Positions 53,541 to 62,554 of a DNA stretch of 64,000 nt are shown here, in pieces (the first letter of the stretch is position 1; every line of letters starts with the position of its first letter). The notes beneath the pieces were generated by a model. That model made no database searches. It was given only the letters and a program-made list of their open reading frames with translations, and had not been told where the DNA came from. The translations under genes were made by a program, and so were the position numbers. Origin of the DNA: Paracoccaceae bacterium (GTDB lineage Bacteria; Pseudomonadota; Alphaproteobacteria; Rhodobacterales; Rhodobacteraceae). The DNA is taken from contig JANREX010000102.1 of the NCBI GenBank assembly GCA_030758115.1, forward strand, positions 66,530 to 130,529, given 5' to 3'.

Positions 53541-54292
53541 GCCGCGTCCTCCTCGCCCAGGTAGGCGCGGCGCACATCCGGGTTGGCGCGGATCTCGGCG
53601 GCGGTCCCGGTGGCGATGACCTGCCCGTAGACCAGCACGGAAATACGGTCCGCCAGGGCAAAGACCGCATCCATGTCATGTTCGACCAGCAGGATCGGCG
53701 CCTCGGCGCGCAGCCCGTCCAGAAAGCCGGTCAGGCGTTTCGATCCGCCCGCCCCCAGGCCGGCCATCGGCTCGTCCATGAGGAACGCCCTGGGCTTGAG
53801 GGTCAGCGCCACGGCGACCTCAAGCTGGCGCCGCTGCCCATGCGACAGCTCTGCCGTGCGCGTGGCCGCATGATCCTGCAGGCCCACCCGCTCAAGCGCC
53901 TCGGTCGCGCGGTCCAAAAGCGCGCGGTCCTTCATCACCGGCCGGAAAAACCGCATCACGCCGCCGCGCGCGCCCAATGCGCCCAGCACCGCGTTCTGCA
54001 GCACCGTGAATTCCATCGCGAGCGCGGAGATCTGGAACGTCCGCCCCAGCCCCAGCCGCGCCCGCGCCACGGTATCCAGCGCGGTCACATCCTGCCCCAG
54101 GAAATGCACCGTCCCGCTGTCAGGCTGCATATTGCCGGCGATCTGCTTGATCAGCGTGGATTTTCCCGCGCCATTCGGGCCGATCAGGGCGTGGATCTCG
54201 CCCGGACGCAGATCAAGGCTGATCGCGTCCGAGGCTTTCAGCGCCCCGAAGGATTTGGTGATCCCGCGCGTCTGCAACAATGGCTCAGTCAT
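53537..54292 (-). CDS. livG: Branched-chain-type ABC transporter ATPase LivG
   Basis: 251 residues. Walker A GPNGAGKST, signature LSHGQRRQLEVA and Walker B LMDEPMAGLG fit LivG, with the LivG-specific RTFQISALAMEFTVLQNA. The ATG at 54292 overlaps the livM stop by 8 bases. It is coupled to livF downstream. Confidence 0.92.
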   Translation of the reverse strand: MTEPLLQTRGITKSFGALKASDAISLDLRPGEIHALIGPNGAGKSTLIKQIAGNMQPDSGTVHFLGQDVTALDTVARARLGLGRTFQISALAMEFTVLQNAVLGALGARGGVMRFFRPVMKDRALLDRATEALERVGLQDHAATRTAELSHGQRRQLEVAVALTLKPRAFLMDEPMAGLGAGGSKRLTGFLDGLRAEAPILLVEHDMDAVFALADRISVLVYGQVIATGTAAEIRANPDVRRAYLGEEDAA

Positions 54293-55268
54293 GCGCCACC
54301 TCCCGCCCCGCAAGGGTCCCGATCAAGCCGCCGCGCGCGAACAGCACCACGGCCAGCAGCAGCGCGCCCAGGAAGATTTTCCAGTAGTCGCTGACCCCGC
54401 CCAGAAGATGCTCCAGCAGGATGAACAGCGCCGCCCCTGCCACGGGCCCGTAAAGCCGCCCCACCCCGCCCAGGATCACGAAGATCATGATCTCGCCACT
54501 GGTGTGCCAGCTGAACATCGTGGGGCTGATGAAACGGTTGAGATCGGCAAAAAGCGCGCCCGCCAAACCCGTGATCGCGCCAGAGATCACGAAGGCCACC
54601 AGACGCAGCCGGTAGGGTGCGATGCCGACGGTTTCGACCCTGTCCGCGTTCTGCCGCGCCGCCGTCAGCGCCAGCCCGAAAGGCGCCCGCGACAGCCGTG
54701 CGGAAAACAGCAGGGCAAGGCCGAGGATCACGTAGGACAGGATCAGGAACTGCACAGGCACCAGCGTGTTCAGCCCCGGAAAGCTGTTGCGCACATAGAT
54801 CGACAGGCCATCCTCACCGCCATAGGCGGGCCAGCCGATGGTGAAATAATAAAGCATCTGCCCGAAGGCGAGCGTGATCATGATGAAATACACGCCCGAC
54901 GTCCTGAGACTGAGCGCCCCGATCAGCAGCGCCGCCAAGGCCGAAGTGATCATCGCCACCAGCCAGATCACCGGCATGGATTTCGTGCCCTCGATCAGGA
55001 TCGGCCACTCCATGATCGGATCGAAGGTCTGCGCATGGCTGGCCAGAATGCCCATCGCATAGCCGCCGATCCCGAAAAACGCCGCATGGCCGAAACTGAC
55101 CAGCCCGCCCAGGCCCAGCGCGATGTTCAGCCCCACACCGGCCAGCGCCAGAATGGCAACCTTGGTGCAGAGCGTCAGGATATAGGCCTGGCCCGTGGAC
55201 CAGGCCCAGAACGGCACCAGCACCAGCAGAAAGGTCAGGCCTGCGTTGATATAGTTTTCGCGCGTCAT
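54285..55268 (-). CDS. livM: Branched-chain-type ABC transporter permease LivM
   Basis: 327 residues with about eight to ten membrane segments. The motif GLGGLVSFGHAAFFGIGGYA is the LivM hallmark. It starts a single base after the livH stop codon, so the two permeases are made together. Confidence 0.93.
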   Translation of the reverse strand: MTRENYINAGLTFLLVLVPFWAWSTGQAYILTLCTKVAILALAGVGLNIALGLGGLVSFGHAAFFGIGGYAMGILASHAQTFDPIMEWPILIEGTKSMPVIWLVAMITSALAALLIGALSLRTSGVYFIMITLAFGQMLYYFTIGWPAYGGEDGLSIYVRNSFPGLNTLVPVQFLILSYVILGLALLFSARLSRAPFGLALTAARQNADRVETVGIAPYRLRLVAFVISGAITGLAGALFADLNRFISPTMFSWHTSGEIMIFVILGGVGRLYGPVAGAALFILLEHLLGGVSDYWKIFLGALLLAVVLFARGGLIGTLAGREVAHD

Positions 55269-55269
55269 C

Positions 55270-56187
55270 TCAGGCGCTCCCATAGAGGCCCGAGGGGCGA
55301 ACGATCAGCACCACCGCCATCAGGATATAGATCAGCATCGACCCCAACGAGGCGCCGATGGTTGTCGCCGCTGACGGATCAAGAAACAGCGCGAAGAAAC
55401 GCGGCAGCAGCACGCCGCCCATCGTGTCGGTCATCCCCACCAGCAGCGCGCCCACCAGCGCGCCCTTGATGGACCCGATCCCGCCGATGACGATCACCAC
55501 GAAGGCCAGGATCAGCACCGGCTCGCCCATGCCGACCTGCACCGACTGGATCGCGCCCACCAGTGCGCCGGCCAACCCTGCCAGCGCCGCACCAAGCGCA
55601 AAGACCAGCGTGTAAAGCCTTGATATATCGACACCAAGCGCCGCAATCATCTCGCGGTCGGCCTCGCCTGCACGGATCTGGATGCCGATACGGGTGCGCG
55701 CGATCAGCGCAAACAGCCCCCCGGCCACAAGCAGCCCCGCGCAGATGATGAACAGGCGATAGAGCGGATACTGGATGCCGCCCGGCAACGTGACCGGACC
55801 GGACAGGTAGCTTGGCACATCAAGATAGAGCGGAAACGACCCGAAGACCCAGCGCGTCCCCTCCGACAGGATCAGGATCAGCGCGAAGGTCGCCAGCACC
55901 TGATCCAGATGGTCGCGCTTGTAAAGCCGCCGGATCACCGTCAGTTCGATCAAGGCCCCGGCCGCCGCCGCCGCCGCAAGACTGGCGATCAGCGCCAGCA
56001 CGAAGGACCCGGTCGCCCCCGCCACCGCCGCCGCGGCAAAGGCCCCGATCATGTAAAGCGATCCATGCGCCAGGTTGATCAGGCCCATGACGCCGAACAC
56101 CAGCGTCAATCCGGCCGCCATCAGGAACAACATGATCCCGAATTGCAGCCCGTTCAGCATCTGTTCGGCAAAGAGCAGAAAGGTCAT
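55270..56187 (-). CDS. livH: Branched-chain-type ABC transporter permease LivH
   Basis: 305 residues with about eight membrane segments and the LivH motif GLINLAHGSLYMIGAF. Separated from the upstream livK gene by 106 bases that hold a strong hairpin, unlike the rest of the operon, where genes touch or overlap. Confidence 0.93.
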   Translation of the reverse strand: MTFLLFAEQMLNGLQFGIMLFLMAAGLTLVFGVMGLINLAHGSLYMIGAFAAAAVAGATGSFVLALIASLAAAAAAGALIELTVIRRLYKRDHLDQVLATFALILILSEGTRWVFGSFPLYLDVPSYLSGPVTLPGGIQYPLYRLFIICAGLLVAGGLFALIARTRIGIQIRAGEADREMIAALGVDISRLYTLVFALGAALAGLAGALVGAIQSVQVGMGEPVLILAFVVIVIGGIGSIKGALVGALLVGMTDTMGGVLLPRFFALFLDPSAATTIGASLGSMLIYILMAVVLIVRPSGLYGSA

Positions 56188-56257
56188 GTGGTCCGTCCGC
56201 CTGGGGTGAAGTTTACCCGCCCGCGCGCAATCGGCGCGGCCATGGTGCGTGCAGATT

Positions 56258-56283
56258 GGTCCCGGCACATCCGCGCCGGGACC
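56258..56283 (-). promoter_or_regulatory. Intercistronic hairpin after livK
   Basis: A 9-bp perfect stem (GGTCCCGGC / GCCGGGACC) with an 8-base loop lies 11 bases after the livK stop codon. No T-run follows on the minus strand. It can protect the livK message, keeping the binding protein in excess over its permeases (inference by analogy with other importer operons). Confidence 0.6.
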
Positions 56284-56293
56284 GGATCAGTGA

Positions 56294-57436
56294 TTACATC
56301 TTGCACTCGGCCGCATAGGCATCGACGTGATCTTCCAGTGCGACACCGATGATCTTGTTGGTGAAGATGTCACCCTCCTGGATCACCTCGCGGACATAGA
56401 TGTCCTGAACGGGATGGTTGTTGGTGCCGAACTTGAAGTCACCCCGCGTGCTGGCGAAATCGGCCTCTTTCAACGCGGCGCGGAATGCGTCCTTGTCCGC
56501 GATATCGGCCTTGCCGATGGCCGACAGCAGCAGATTCGCCGTGTCATAGCCCTGGCTTGCGTAAAGCGACGGCAGACGCCCGTATTCCTGCTGGAACGCG
56601 GCCACGAAGGTCTGGTTGGCCGCGTTGTCCAGGTCCTTGCCCCATTGCGAAGTATTCACCACGCCCAGCGCGGCCGCGCCCACGGCTTGCAGGATGCCCT
56701 GGTCAAAGCTGAAGGCAGGCCCCACCACCGGCAGGCCGACACCGCTGTCGGCATATTGCTTCATGAAGGAAATCCCCATGCCGCCCGGCAGGAAGAAGAA
56801 GACCGAATCCGCCCCCGATGCGCGGATCTGCGCGATCTCGGCGGCATAGTCGGTCTGCCCCAGCGTGGTGTAGATCTCGCCGGCCAGTTCACCCTTGTAG
56901 AAGCGCTTGAACCCCGTCAGCGCATCGGTGCCCGCCGGATAGTTCGGCGCCAGGATGAAGGTCTTGGCATAGCCCGCCTTGGTCGCATGGGCGCCCGCCG
57001 CCTCGTGCAGGTTGTCGTTCTGCCAGGCCACGTTGAAATAATTCGGATGGCAGCCCTTGCCCGCCAGCGCCGAGGGGCCCGCGTTCACCGACAGGTAGAT
57101 CTTGTCCTGCGCCACCGCCGAAGGCACGACGGCCATCGCCAGGTTCGACCAGATGATGCCTGTCAGCACATCGACATTCTCGGCCTGGATCATCTTGTCG
57201 GCCAGCTGCACGGCGATCTCGGGCTTTTGCTGGTCATCCTCGATCACCACCTCGACAGCATCGCTGCCCGACAGTTTCAGCGCCAGCATGAAGCCGTCGC
57301 GCGCATCGATGCCAAGCCCTGCACCGCCGCCCGACAGCGTGGTGATCATGCCCACCTTCACCTTGCCTTCAGCCATGGCCGCGCCCGCCGCAAGCAGCGC
57401 GGTCGTGGCCAGCATCGCCAGTTTCGTCAGTTTCAT
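56294..57436 (-). CDS. livK: Branched-chain-type ABC solute-binding protein (aromatic-acid type)
   Basis: 380 residues. A Sec signal peptide (LAMLATTALLAAGAAMA) precedes a type I periplasmic-binding fold (VKVGMITTLSGGGAGLGIDA). Relatives in aromatic-degradation operons bind benzoate-like acids. Here the position after the CoA ligase suggests 2-aminobenzoate or a related aryl acid, though this is inferred. It lies 48 bases after the Lrp-like gene. Confidence 0.9.
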   Translation of the reverse strand: MKLTKLAMLATTALLAAGAAMAEGKVKVGMITTLSGGGAGLGIDARDGFMLALKLSGSDAVEVVIEDDQQKPEIAVQLADKMIQAENVDVLTGIIWSNLAMAVVPSAVAQDKIYLSVNAGPSALAGKGCHPNYFNVAWQNDNLHEAAGAHATKAGYAKTFILAPNYPAGTDALTGFKRFYKGELAGEIYTTLGQTDYAAEIAQIRASGADSVFFFLPGGMGISFMKQYADSGVGLPVVGPAFSFDQGILQAVGAAALGVVNTSQWGKDLDNAANQTFVAAFQQEYGRLPSLYASQGYDTANLLLSAIGKADIADKDAFRAALKEADFASTRGDFKFGTNNHPVQDIYVREVIQEGDIFTNKIIGVALEDHVDAYAAECKM

Positions 57437-57484
57437 CGTGTCTTTCCTCCGTGTTGGCCCCTTTGGGCTTTTGCTTTTGGTCGT

Positions 57485-57721
57485 TCAGAACGCCTTGAAT
57501 GTCGGCGTGGTCAGGGTGCGTTCGATTCCGGGAATGTCCAGCAGGTGATCGTTGATATATTTGCCCACATCGGCCCCTTCAGGAATATACAGCTTCATCA
57601 GAAGGTCAAACGCCCCGGAAGTCGAGTAAAGCTCGGAATGAATCTCGCGCAGCACGATCTGTTCGGCCACGCGGTAGGTCGTGCCCGGCCTGCAACGGAT
57701 CTGGACGAAGACGCAGGTCAT
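57485..57721 (-). CDS. Stand-alone Lrp/AsnC effector-binding (RAM) domain protein
   Basis: 78 residues. MTCVFVQIRCRPGTTYRVAE to GIERTLTTPTF is a full RAM/ACT-like domain, the ligand-binding half of Lrp/AsnC regulators, but there is no helix-turn-helix and no room for one. Such one-domain proteins bind amino acids or pair with other regulators. The ATG overlaps the ligase stop by 4 bases. It may sense 2-aminobenzoate, an amino acid analogue (speculation). Confidence 0.85.
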   Translation of the reverse strand: MTCVFVQIRCRPGTTYRVAEQIVLREIHSELYSTSGAFDLLMKLYIPEGADVGKYINDHLLDIPGIERTLTTPTFKAF

Positions 57722-59346
57722 GGCCGCGCCTCCTTCAGGCGGAAACGCTGGATCTTGCCGCTTTCGGTTTTCGGCAGGCCTTCGCAAAAGACGATGCGGC
57801 GCGGATATTTGTAAGGCGCAATCTGCGCCTTGACGTGATCCTGAAGCGCCTTTGCAGTGGTATCCGACGCCTCGGCCCCGTCGCGCAGCACCACATGGGC
57901 CTGCACGATGGCACCGCGTTCGGCGTCAGGCACACCGATCACGGCGCATTCGGCCACAAGAGCATGCGACAGCAGCGCCGCCTCCACCTCGGGACCGGCG
58001 ATGTTGTACCCGGACGAGATGATCATGTCGTCGTTGCGCGCGGCGAAATGCAGGTATCCGTCCTCGTCCATCATGAAAGCATCGCCCGTCACGTTCCAGC
58101 CGTCCTGCACATAGGCCGCCTGCCGGTCATCGGCCAGATAGCGGCAGCCGGTGGGCCCGCGCACCGCCAGCCGGCCCACCGTGCCGCGCGCCACCTCGGC
58201 CCCGTCTTCGCCGATCACCTTTGCCTCATAGCCCGTCACAGGCTTGCCGGTGCAGGCCGGGCGATGATCGTCAAAGCGGTTGCTGATGAAGATATGCAGC
58301 AGTTCGGTCGCCCCGATCCCGTCCAGCATCGGCTTGCCGGTCTTGGCCATCCATTCGGCGTAAACCGGCGCGGGCAGGGTCTCACCGGCGGATACGGCGG
58401 CGCGCAAGGATGACAGATCCGCCCCCTGCTCCATCGCCGCCAGCATCGCGCGATAGGCGGTCGGTGCCGTAAAGCACACCGTCGCGCGGTATTTCTGGAT
58501 GATCTCGATCATGTTGGGGGGCGAGGCGTTTTCCAGCAGGGTCGCCGCCGCGCCAAAGCGCAAGGGAAACACCGCAAGCCCGCCCAGCCCGAAGGTGAAG
58601 GCCAAGGGCGGCGAGCCCACGAACACATCCTCGGGCGTCACGCCCAGAACCTCGCGCGCATAGCCATCCGCGATGATCAGCAGGTCACGGTGAAAATGCA
58701 TCGTGGCCTTGGGCGCGCCCGTCGTGCCCGAAGTGAAGCCCAAAAGCGCCACGTCATCGCGCCCCGTCGGCACGGCCTCGAACTGCACGGGCTTTTCCAG
58801 CGCCAGCCGGTCCAGCTCGGCATCATGGTTCGACGTGCCGTCGAATCCGGTCACGCGGGTCAGAAACCGCGATCCCGCCGCGCAGGCCTCCATCTCGTCC
58901 ATCAGCCGGGTGTCGCACAGGGCATGGGTGATCTCGGCCTTGTCGACGATCTTGGTCAGCTCGCCCGCCCGCAGCATCGGCATGGTGTTCACCACCACCG
59001 CCCCCGCCTTGGTCGCGGCCAGCCAGCAGGCCACCATCGCGGGGTTGTTGGCCGACCGGATCAGCACCCGGTTGCCGGGCTTCACCCCCAGATCATCCAC
59101 CAGCGCATGGGCCAGGCGGTTGGTCCAATCCGACAGTTCCTTGTAGGTCCGCCTGCGCCCGTTGCCGATCAGCGCGGTCCGGTCGCCAAAGCCGCGCGCG
59201 ACCATCGCATCGGTCAGTTCGACCGCCGCATTCAGCCGCTCGGGGTAATCGAAGCCCTTCAGCAGCAGATCGGGCCATTGCGCGGGCGGCGGCAGGTTGT
59301 CCCGCGTGAAAGTGTCCACATGCGCGCTTGGTCCCAGCATCTGCAT
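57718..59346 (-). CDS. Aryl-CoA ligase, benzoate/2-aminobenzoate-CoA ligase type
   Basis: About 542 residues of the acyl-adenylate family. The N-terminus (HVDTFTRDNLPPPAQWPDLL) is typical of benzoate and 2-aminobenzoate CoA ligases. ATP/AMP motifs are FTSGTTGAPKATMHFHRD, GIGATELLHIF and the C-terminal LPKTESGKIQR with its catalytic Lys. It would activate the aromatic acid to its CoA ester. An ATG at 59346 overlaps the dehydrogenase stop (TAATG); another at 59340 has GGGGAG at 8 bases. Both are possible. Confidence 0.88.
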   Translation of the reverse strand: MQMLGPSAHVDTFTRDNLPPPAQWPDLLLKGFDYPERLNAAVELTDAMVARGFGDRTALIGNGRRRTYKELSDWTNRLAHALVDDLGVKPGNRVLIRSANNPAMVACWLAATKAGAVVVNTMPMLRAGELTKIVDKAEITHALCDTRLMDEMEACAAGSRFLTRVTGFDGTSNHDAELDRLALEKPVQFEAVPTGRDDVALLGFTSGTTGAPKATMHFHRDLLIIADGYAREVLGVTPEDVFVGSPPLAFTFGLGGLAVFPLRFGAAATLLENASPPNMIEIIQKYRATVCFTAPTAYRAMLAAMEQGADLSSLRAAVSAGETLPAPVYAEWMAKTGKPMLDGIGATELLHIFISNRFDDHRPACTGKPVTGYEAKVIGEDGAEVARGTVGRLAVRGPTGCRYLADDRQAAYVQDGWNVTGDAFMMDEDGYLHFAARNDDMIISSGYNIAGPEVEAALLSHALVAECAVIGVPDAERGAIVQAHVVLRDGAEASDTTAKALQDHVKAQIAPYKYPRRIVFCEGLPKTESGKIQRFRLKEARP

Positions 59347-60500
59347 TACTCCCCCTGAAAGGCCCCCATGGCCTGCCGCGCGATGACCACGCGCTGCACG
59401 TCGGACGCGCCCTCGTAGATCCTGAGCGCGCGGATCTCGCGGTAAAGCCGTTCGACCATGGCGCCGGATCGCACCCCGTCGCCGCCGTGCAGTTGCACGG
59501 CCATGTCGATCACCTTCTGCGCCTCGTCCGTGGCAAAAAGCTTGGCCATCGCCGCCTCGCGGGTCACGCGGGGCGCACCCGCGTCCTTGGCCCATGCCGC
59601 GCGGTAGACCAGCAACGCCGCCGCATCGACCTTGAGGGCCATGTCGGCGACATGCCCCTGCACCATCTGCAGATCGAACAGCGGCGCGCCCTGCACCTGC
59701 CGCGCCTGCACGCGGGCCAATGCCTCGTCCAGCGCGCGCCGCGCAAAGCCCAGCGCCGCCGCCGCCACGGTGGAGCGGAACACATCCAGCACCGACATCG
59801 CGATGCGGAACCCCTGCCCCCGCTGCCCGATCAGCGCCGATCCCGGCACGCGCACCCCGTCAAAGCGCAACCTTGCCAGGGGATGCGGCGCGATCGTCTC
59901 CAGCCGCTCGACCACCTCGAACCCCGGCAGACCCGCCGGCACCACGAATGCCGACAGCCCGCGCGCGCCCGGCGCCTCGCCGGTACGGGCGAAGACGGTA
60001 TAGACATCGGCAATCCCGCCATTCGAGATCCATGTCTTCTCGCCCCGCAGGACGAACCCGTCCCCATCGGCCTCGGCCGTCATGGTCGAACTGGCCACAT
60101 CCGATCCCGATTGCGGTTCGGTCAGGGCAAAGGCGGAAATCGCGCGACCCTCGCGCGTGCGCGCCACCCACTCGGCCTTCTGATGGTCGGTGCCGAACAG
60201 CGACAGCGCCCCGGTGCCCAGCCCCTGCATGGCAAAGGCAAAATCCGCCAGACCGTCATGGCGCGCCAGCGTCTCGCGGATCAGGCAGAGCGTGCGCACA
60301 TCCAGCACGCCTTCCATGGCCCCGGAATGCGCCAGCCACCCGCCCTGCCCCAGCATCGCCACCAGCGCGCGGCAGGCCGCATCGGTATCCGCATGATCGA
60401 CGCCGCCCAGATGCGCCCCGCACCACTGATCCAGCGCGCCGGCCAGGTCGCGGTGCCGGTCCTCGAAAAACGGCCAGTCCAGAAACGACCGATCAGCCAT
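59346..60500 (-). CDS. Acyl-CoA dehydrogenase
   Basis: 384 residues. FAD and substrate motifs are [16 protein letters not shown] and [16 protein letters not shown], and the catalytic Glu sits in [20 protein letters not shown]. In Azoarcus the 2-aminobenzoate operon also has an acyl-CoA dehydrogenase for beta-oxidation-like ring opening steps. It begins 49 bases after the enoyl-CoA hydratase stop, a gap holding a copy of the dispersed motif. Confidence 0.92.
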   Translation of the reverse strand: MADRSFLDWPFFEDRHRDLAGALDQWCGAHLGGVDHADTDAACRALVAMLGQGGWLAHSGAMEGVLDVRTLCLIRETLARHDGLADFAFAMQGLGTGALSLFGTDHQKAEWVARTREGRAISAFALTEPQSGSDVASSTMTAEADGDGFVLRGEKTWISNGGIADVYTVFARTGEAPGARGLSAFVVPAGLPGFEVVERLETIAPHPLARLRFDGVRVPGSALIGQRGQGFRIAMSVLDVFRSTVAAAALGFARRALDEALARVQARQVQGAPLFDLQMVQGHVADMALKVDAAALLVYRAAWAKDAGAPRVTREAAMAKLFATDEAQKVIDMAVQLHGGDGVRSGAMVERLYREIRALRIYEGASDVQRVVIARQAMGAFQGE

Positions 60501-60516
60501 GATGCACAGCCCCCTG

Positions 60517-60538
60517 CTTCTTCTTGCCAAAAATATCC
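60517..60538 (+). repeat. 22-bp dispersed intergenic motif, copy 9
   Basis: Reads CTTCTTCTTGC, CAA, AAATATCC, one mismatch at the first base. It lies inside the operon, in the only sizeable gap between the hydratase and dehydrogenase genes. Confidence 0.6.
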
Positions 60539-60549
60539 GAATCCATCGC

Positions 60550-61356
60550 TCAATCCCCTGCGAAGACGGGCTTTTCTTTCGCAACAAAAGCCTCGTAGGC
60601 CCTTACGAAATCCTGCGTCTGCATGCAGATCGCCTGCGCCTGCGCCTCGGCCTCGATGGCTTGATCAATGGACATCGACCATTCCTGCGCCAGCATGGTC
60701 TTGGTCATCATGTTCCCGAAATTCGGCCCCGCCGCGATCCGCGCGGCCATCTCCTGCGCGGCCTCCGCCAGCGCGTCCCCCGGCACCAGCCGGTTGAAAA
60801 AGCCCCAGCGTTCGGCCTCCTCGGCCGTCATGACGCGCCCGGTATAGAGCAGTTCCGCCGCGCGCCCCTGCCCGATGATGCGCGGCAGGATGGCACAAGC
60901 CCCCATATCGCAGCCCGCCAGACCAACGCGGGTGAACAGAAACGCGGTCTTGGCCTCCGGCGTGCCGATCCGCAGGTCCGAGGCCATGGCGATGATCGCC
61001 CCCGCACCCACGCAGATACCATCCACCGCCGCGATCACCGGCTTGCCGCAGTTCACGATCGCCTTGACCAGATCGCCGGTCATGCGCGTGAAGGCCAGAA
61101 GCTCCTTCATGCTCATCCTGGTCAGCGGCCCGATGATGTCATGCACATCCCCGCCCGAGCTGAAATTGCCGCCGTTCGAGGCGAAGACCACCGCCTTGAC
61201 GTCATCGGCATAGACCAGATCGCGGAACCAGTCGCGCAGCTCTGCATAGCTGTCAAAGGTCAGCGGGTTCTTCCGCTCGGGCCGGTCCAGCGCGATGGTG
61301 GCGATGCCGCCTTCGATCCTGCACAGGAAATGTCGCACATCGGTCCGCATCGTCAT
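60550..61356 (-). CDS. Enoyl-CoA hydratase/isomerase
   Basis: 268 residues of the crotonase fold. The oxyanion and catalytic area is [20 protein letters not shown] with [19 protein letters not shown]. It hydrates an unsaturated alicyclic or acyclic CoA ester made after the monooxygenase/reductase step. Its start overlaps the marR stop (ATGA). A second ATG lies two codons in. Confidence 0.92.
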   Translation of the reverse strand: MTMRTDVRHFLCRIEGGIATIALDRPERKNPLTFDSYAELRDWFRDLVYADDVKAVVFASNGGNFSSGGDVHDIIGPLTRMSMKELLAFTRMTGDLVKAIVNCGKPVIAAVDGICVGAGAIIAMASDLRIGTPEAKTAFLFTRVGLAGCDMGACAILPRIIGQGRAAELLYTGRVMTAEEAERWGFFNRLVPGDALAEAAQEMAARIAAGPNFGNMMTKTMLAQEWSMSIDQAIEAEAQAQAICMQTQDFVRAYEAFVAKEKPVFAGD

Positions 61357-61835
61357 TCGGTCGCTCCCTTGTCATCCAGTCTGTTTGCCAGCGTCCTGAG
61401 CCGCGCGGCATAGTTGCGCGCCTCCTCGGGGCTGAGTTCGGCCAGCATCGCGTCGATCCAGGCCTCGTGTTCGGCGGCCTGCCGCGCGAAGACCTCGGCG
61501 CCCTTGGCGGTCAGCCGCACCAGCGTGGCGCGCCGGTCGCCCGCCACCGGCACGCGCATGACCAGCCCGTCCTCGGCCAGCCGGTCAACGATGCCCGTGA
61601 CATTGCCGTTCGACACCCGCAGCACGCCCGACAGCGCGCTCATCCGCAGGCCCTGGTCATGCCGGCTCAGCGCCGCCATCACATCGAAGCGTGGCAGGGT
61701 GCTGTCGAATTCGGTGCGCATGCGTTCGCGCAGTTCCGCCTCGATCTTGCGGGTGACCGCCAGCAGCCGCAGCCACAGGCGCAGGCGTTGTTTCGATCCC
61801 TGTTCCGCCAGTCTGATCTGTGGTGTCCCACTCAT
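61353..61835 (-). CDS. MarR-family transcriptional regulator
   Basis: 160 residues. The winged HTH ([58 protein letters not shown]) is clear. MarR proteins often sense aromatic acids or their CoA esters, fitting this operon. Both ends overlap the neighbouring genes by 4 bases, so it is made with the enzymes and may regulate its own operon. Confidence 0.92.
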   Translation of the reverse strand: MSGTPQIRLAEQGSKQRLRLWLRLLAVTRKIEAELRERMRTEFDSTLPRFDVMAALSRHDQGLRMSALSGVLRVSNGNVTGIVDRLAEDGLVMRVPVAGDRRATLVRLTAKGAEVFARQAAEHEAWIDAMLAELSPEEARNYAARLRTLANRLDDKGATE

Positions 61836-62554
61836 ATCTCACCTCCCGACACGCTCAATGCATGACCGTTCACCATGGATGCGCCGGGCGAGGCCAGGAA
61901 CATCACCGCCGCCACCACCTCGTCAGGGGCAATCAGCCGCCCCATCGGATTGTCGCTGACCACCTCGGCCAGCGCCGCCTCTCGCGACAGGTCGAACCGG
62001 TTCTGCACGGCGTTGATGGCGGCCTCGGCCAGGTCCGTGTCCACGAAACCGGGGCAGACCGCGTTGCAGGTGATCCCCTTGCCCGCCACATCCAGGGCAA
62101 CCGACCGCACCAGCCCCAGCACGCCATGTTTCGCCGCCGTATAGGCCGGAACCGTCGCCCCGCCCTTGAGGCTGGCGGTCGAGGCCATGGCGATCAGCCG
62201 CCCGCCCGACCCCATGCCGCGCAGCGCCTCGCGGAACAGCAGGAAGGTGCCCGTCATGTTCACCGCCAGCGTGGCGTTCCAATCGGCCAGGCTGACACCG
62301 CGCAACCTGCCCGCCACCCCGCCGCCTGCATTGGCGATAACCACATCATAGGGCGTATCGAACAGCGCCGCGACCGCCGCCTCGTCGGTCACATCGGCGG
62401 TGCGGCAATCCATGTCGAAGCCCTGCGCCGTCTCTTCAAGTGCGGCCAGCCGTCGCCCGGTGATGGTTACCCGGTCGCCCGTCGCCGCAAAGGCCCGCGC
62501 CACCGCCCGCCCGATGCCTGATCCGCCACCTGTGACCAGAACGCGCCGGCTCAT
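61832..62554 (-). CDS. Short-chain dehydrogenase (3-hydroxyacyl-CoA dehydrogenase type)
   Basis: 240 residues. NAD-binding TGGGSGIG at the start, NAGGG, the catalytic Ser in STASLKGG and YTAAK are all present, with the C-terminal [13 protein letters not shown]. It would oxidise a hydroxyacyl-CoA in the ring-opening route. Its ATG overlaps the stop of the monooxygenase/reductase gene by 4 bases. Confidence 0.92.
   Translation of the reverse strand: MSRRVLVTGGGSGIGRAVARAFAATGDRVTITGRRLAALEETAQGFDMDCRTADVTDEAAVAALFDTPYDVVIANAGGGVAGRLRGVSLADWNATLAVNMTGTFLLFREALRGMGSGGRLIAMASTASLKGGATVPAYTAAKHGVLGLVRSVALDVAGKGITCNAVCPGFVDTDLAEAAINAVQNRFDLSREAALAEVVSDNPMGRLIAPDEVVAAVMFLASPGASMVNGHALSVSGGEI

Noticed and set aside
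52851-57436. A true branched-chain amino-acid importer
   Set aside because: Family name only; its genes sit inside an aromatic-acid CoA-ligase operon with overlapping ends, so an aromatic acid is the likelier cargo.
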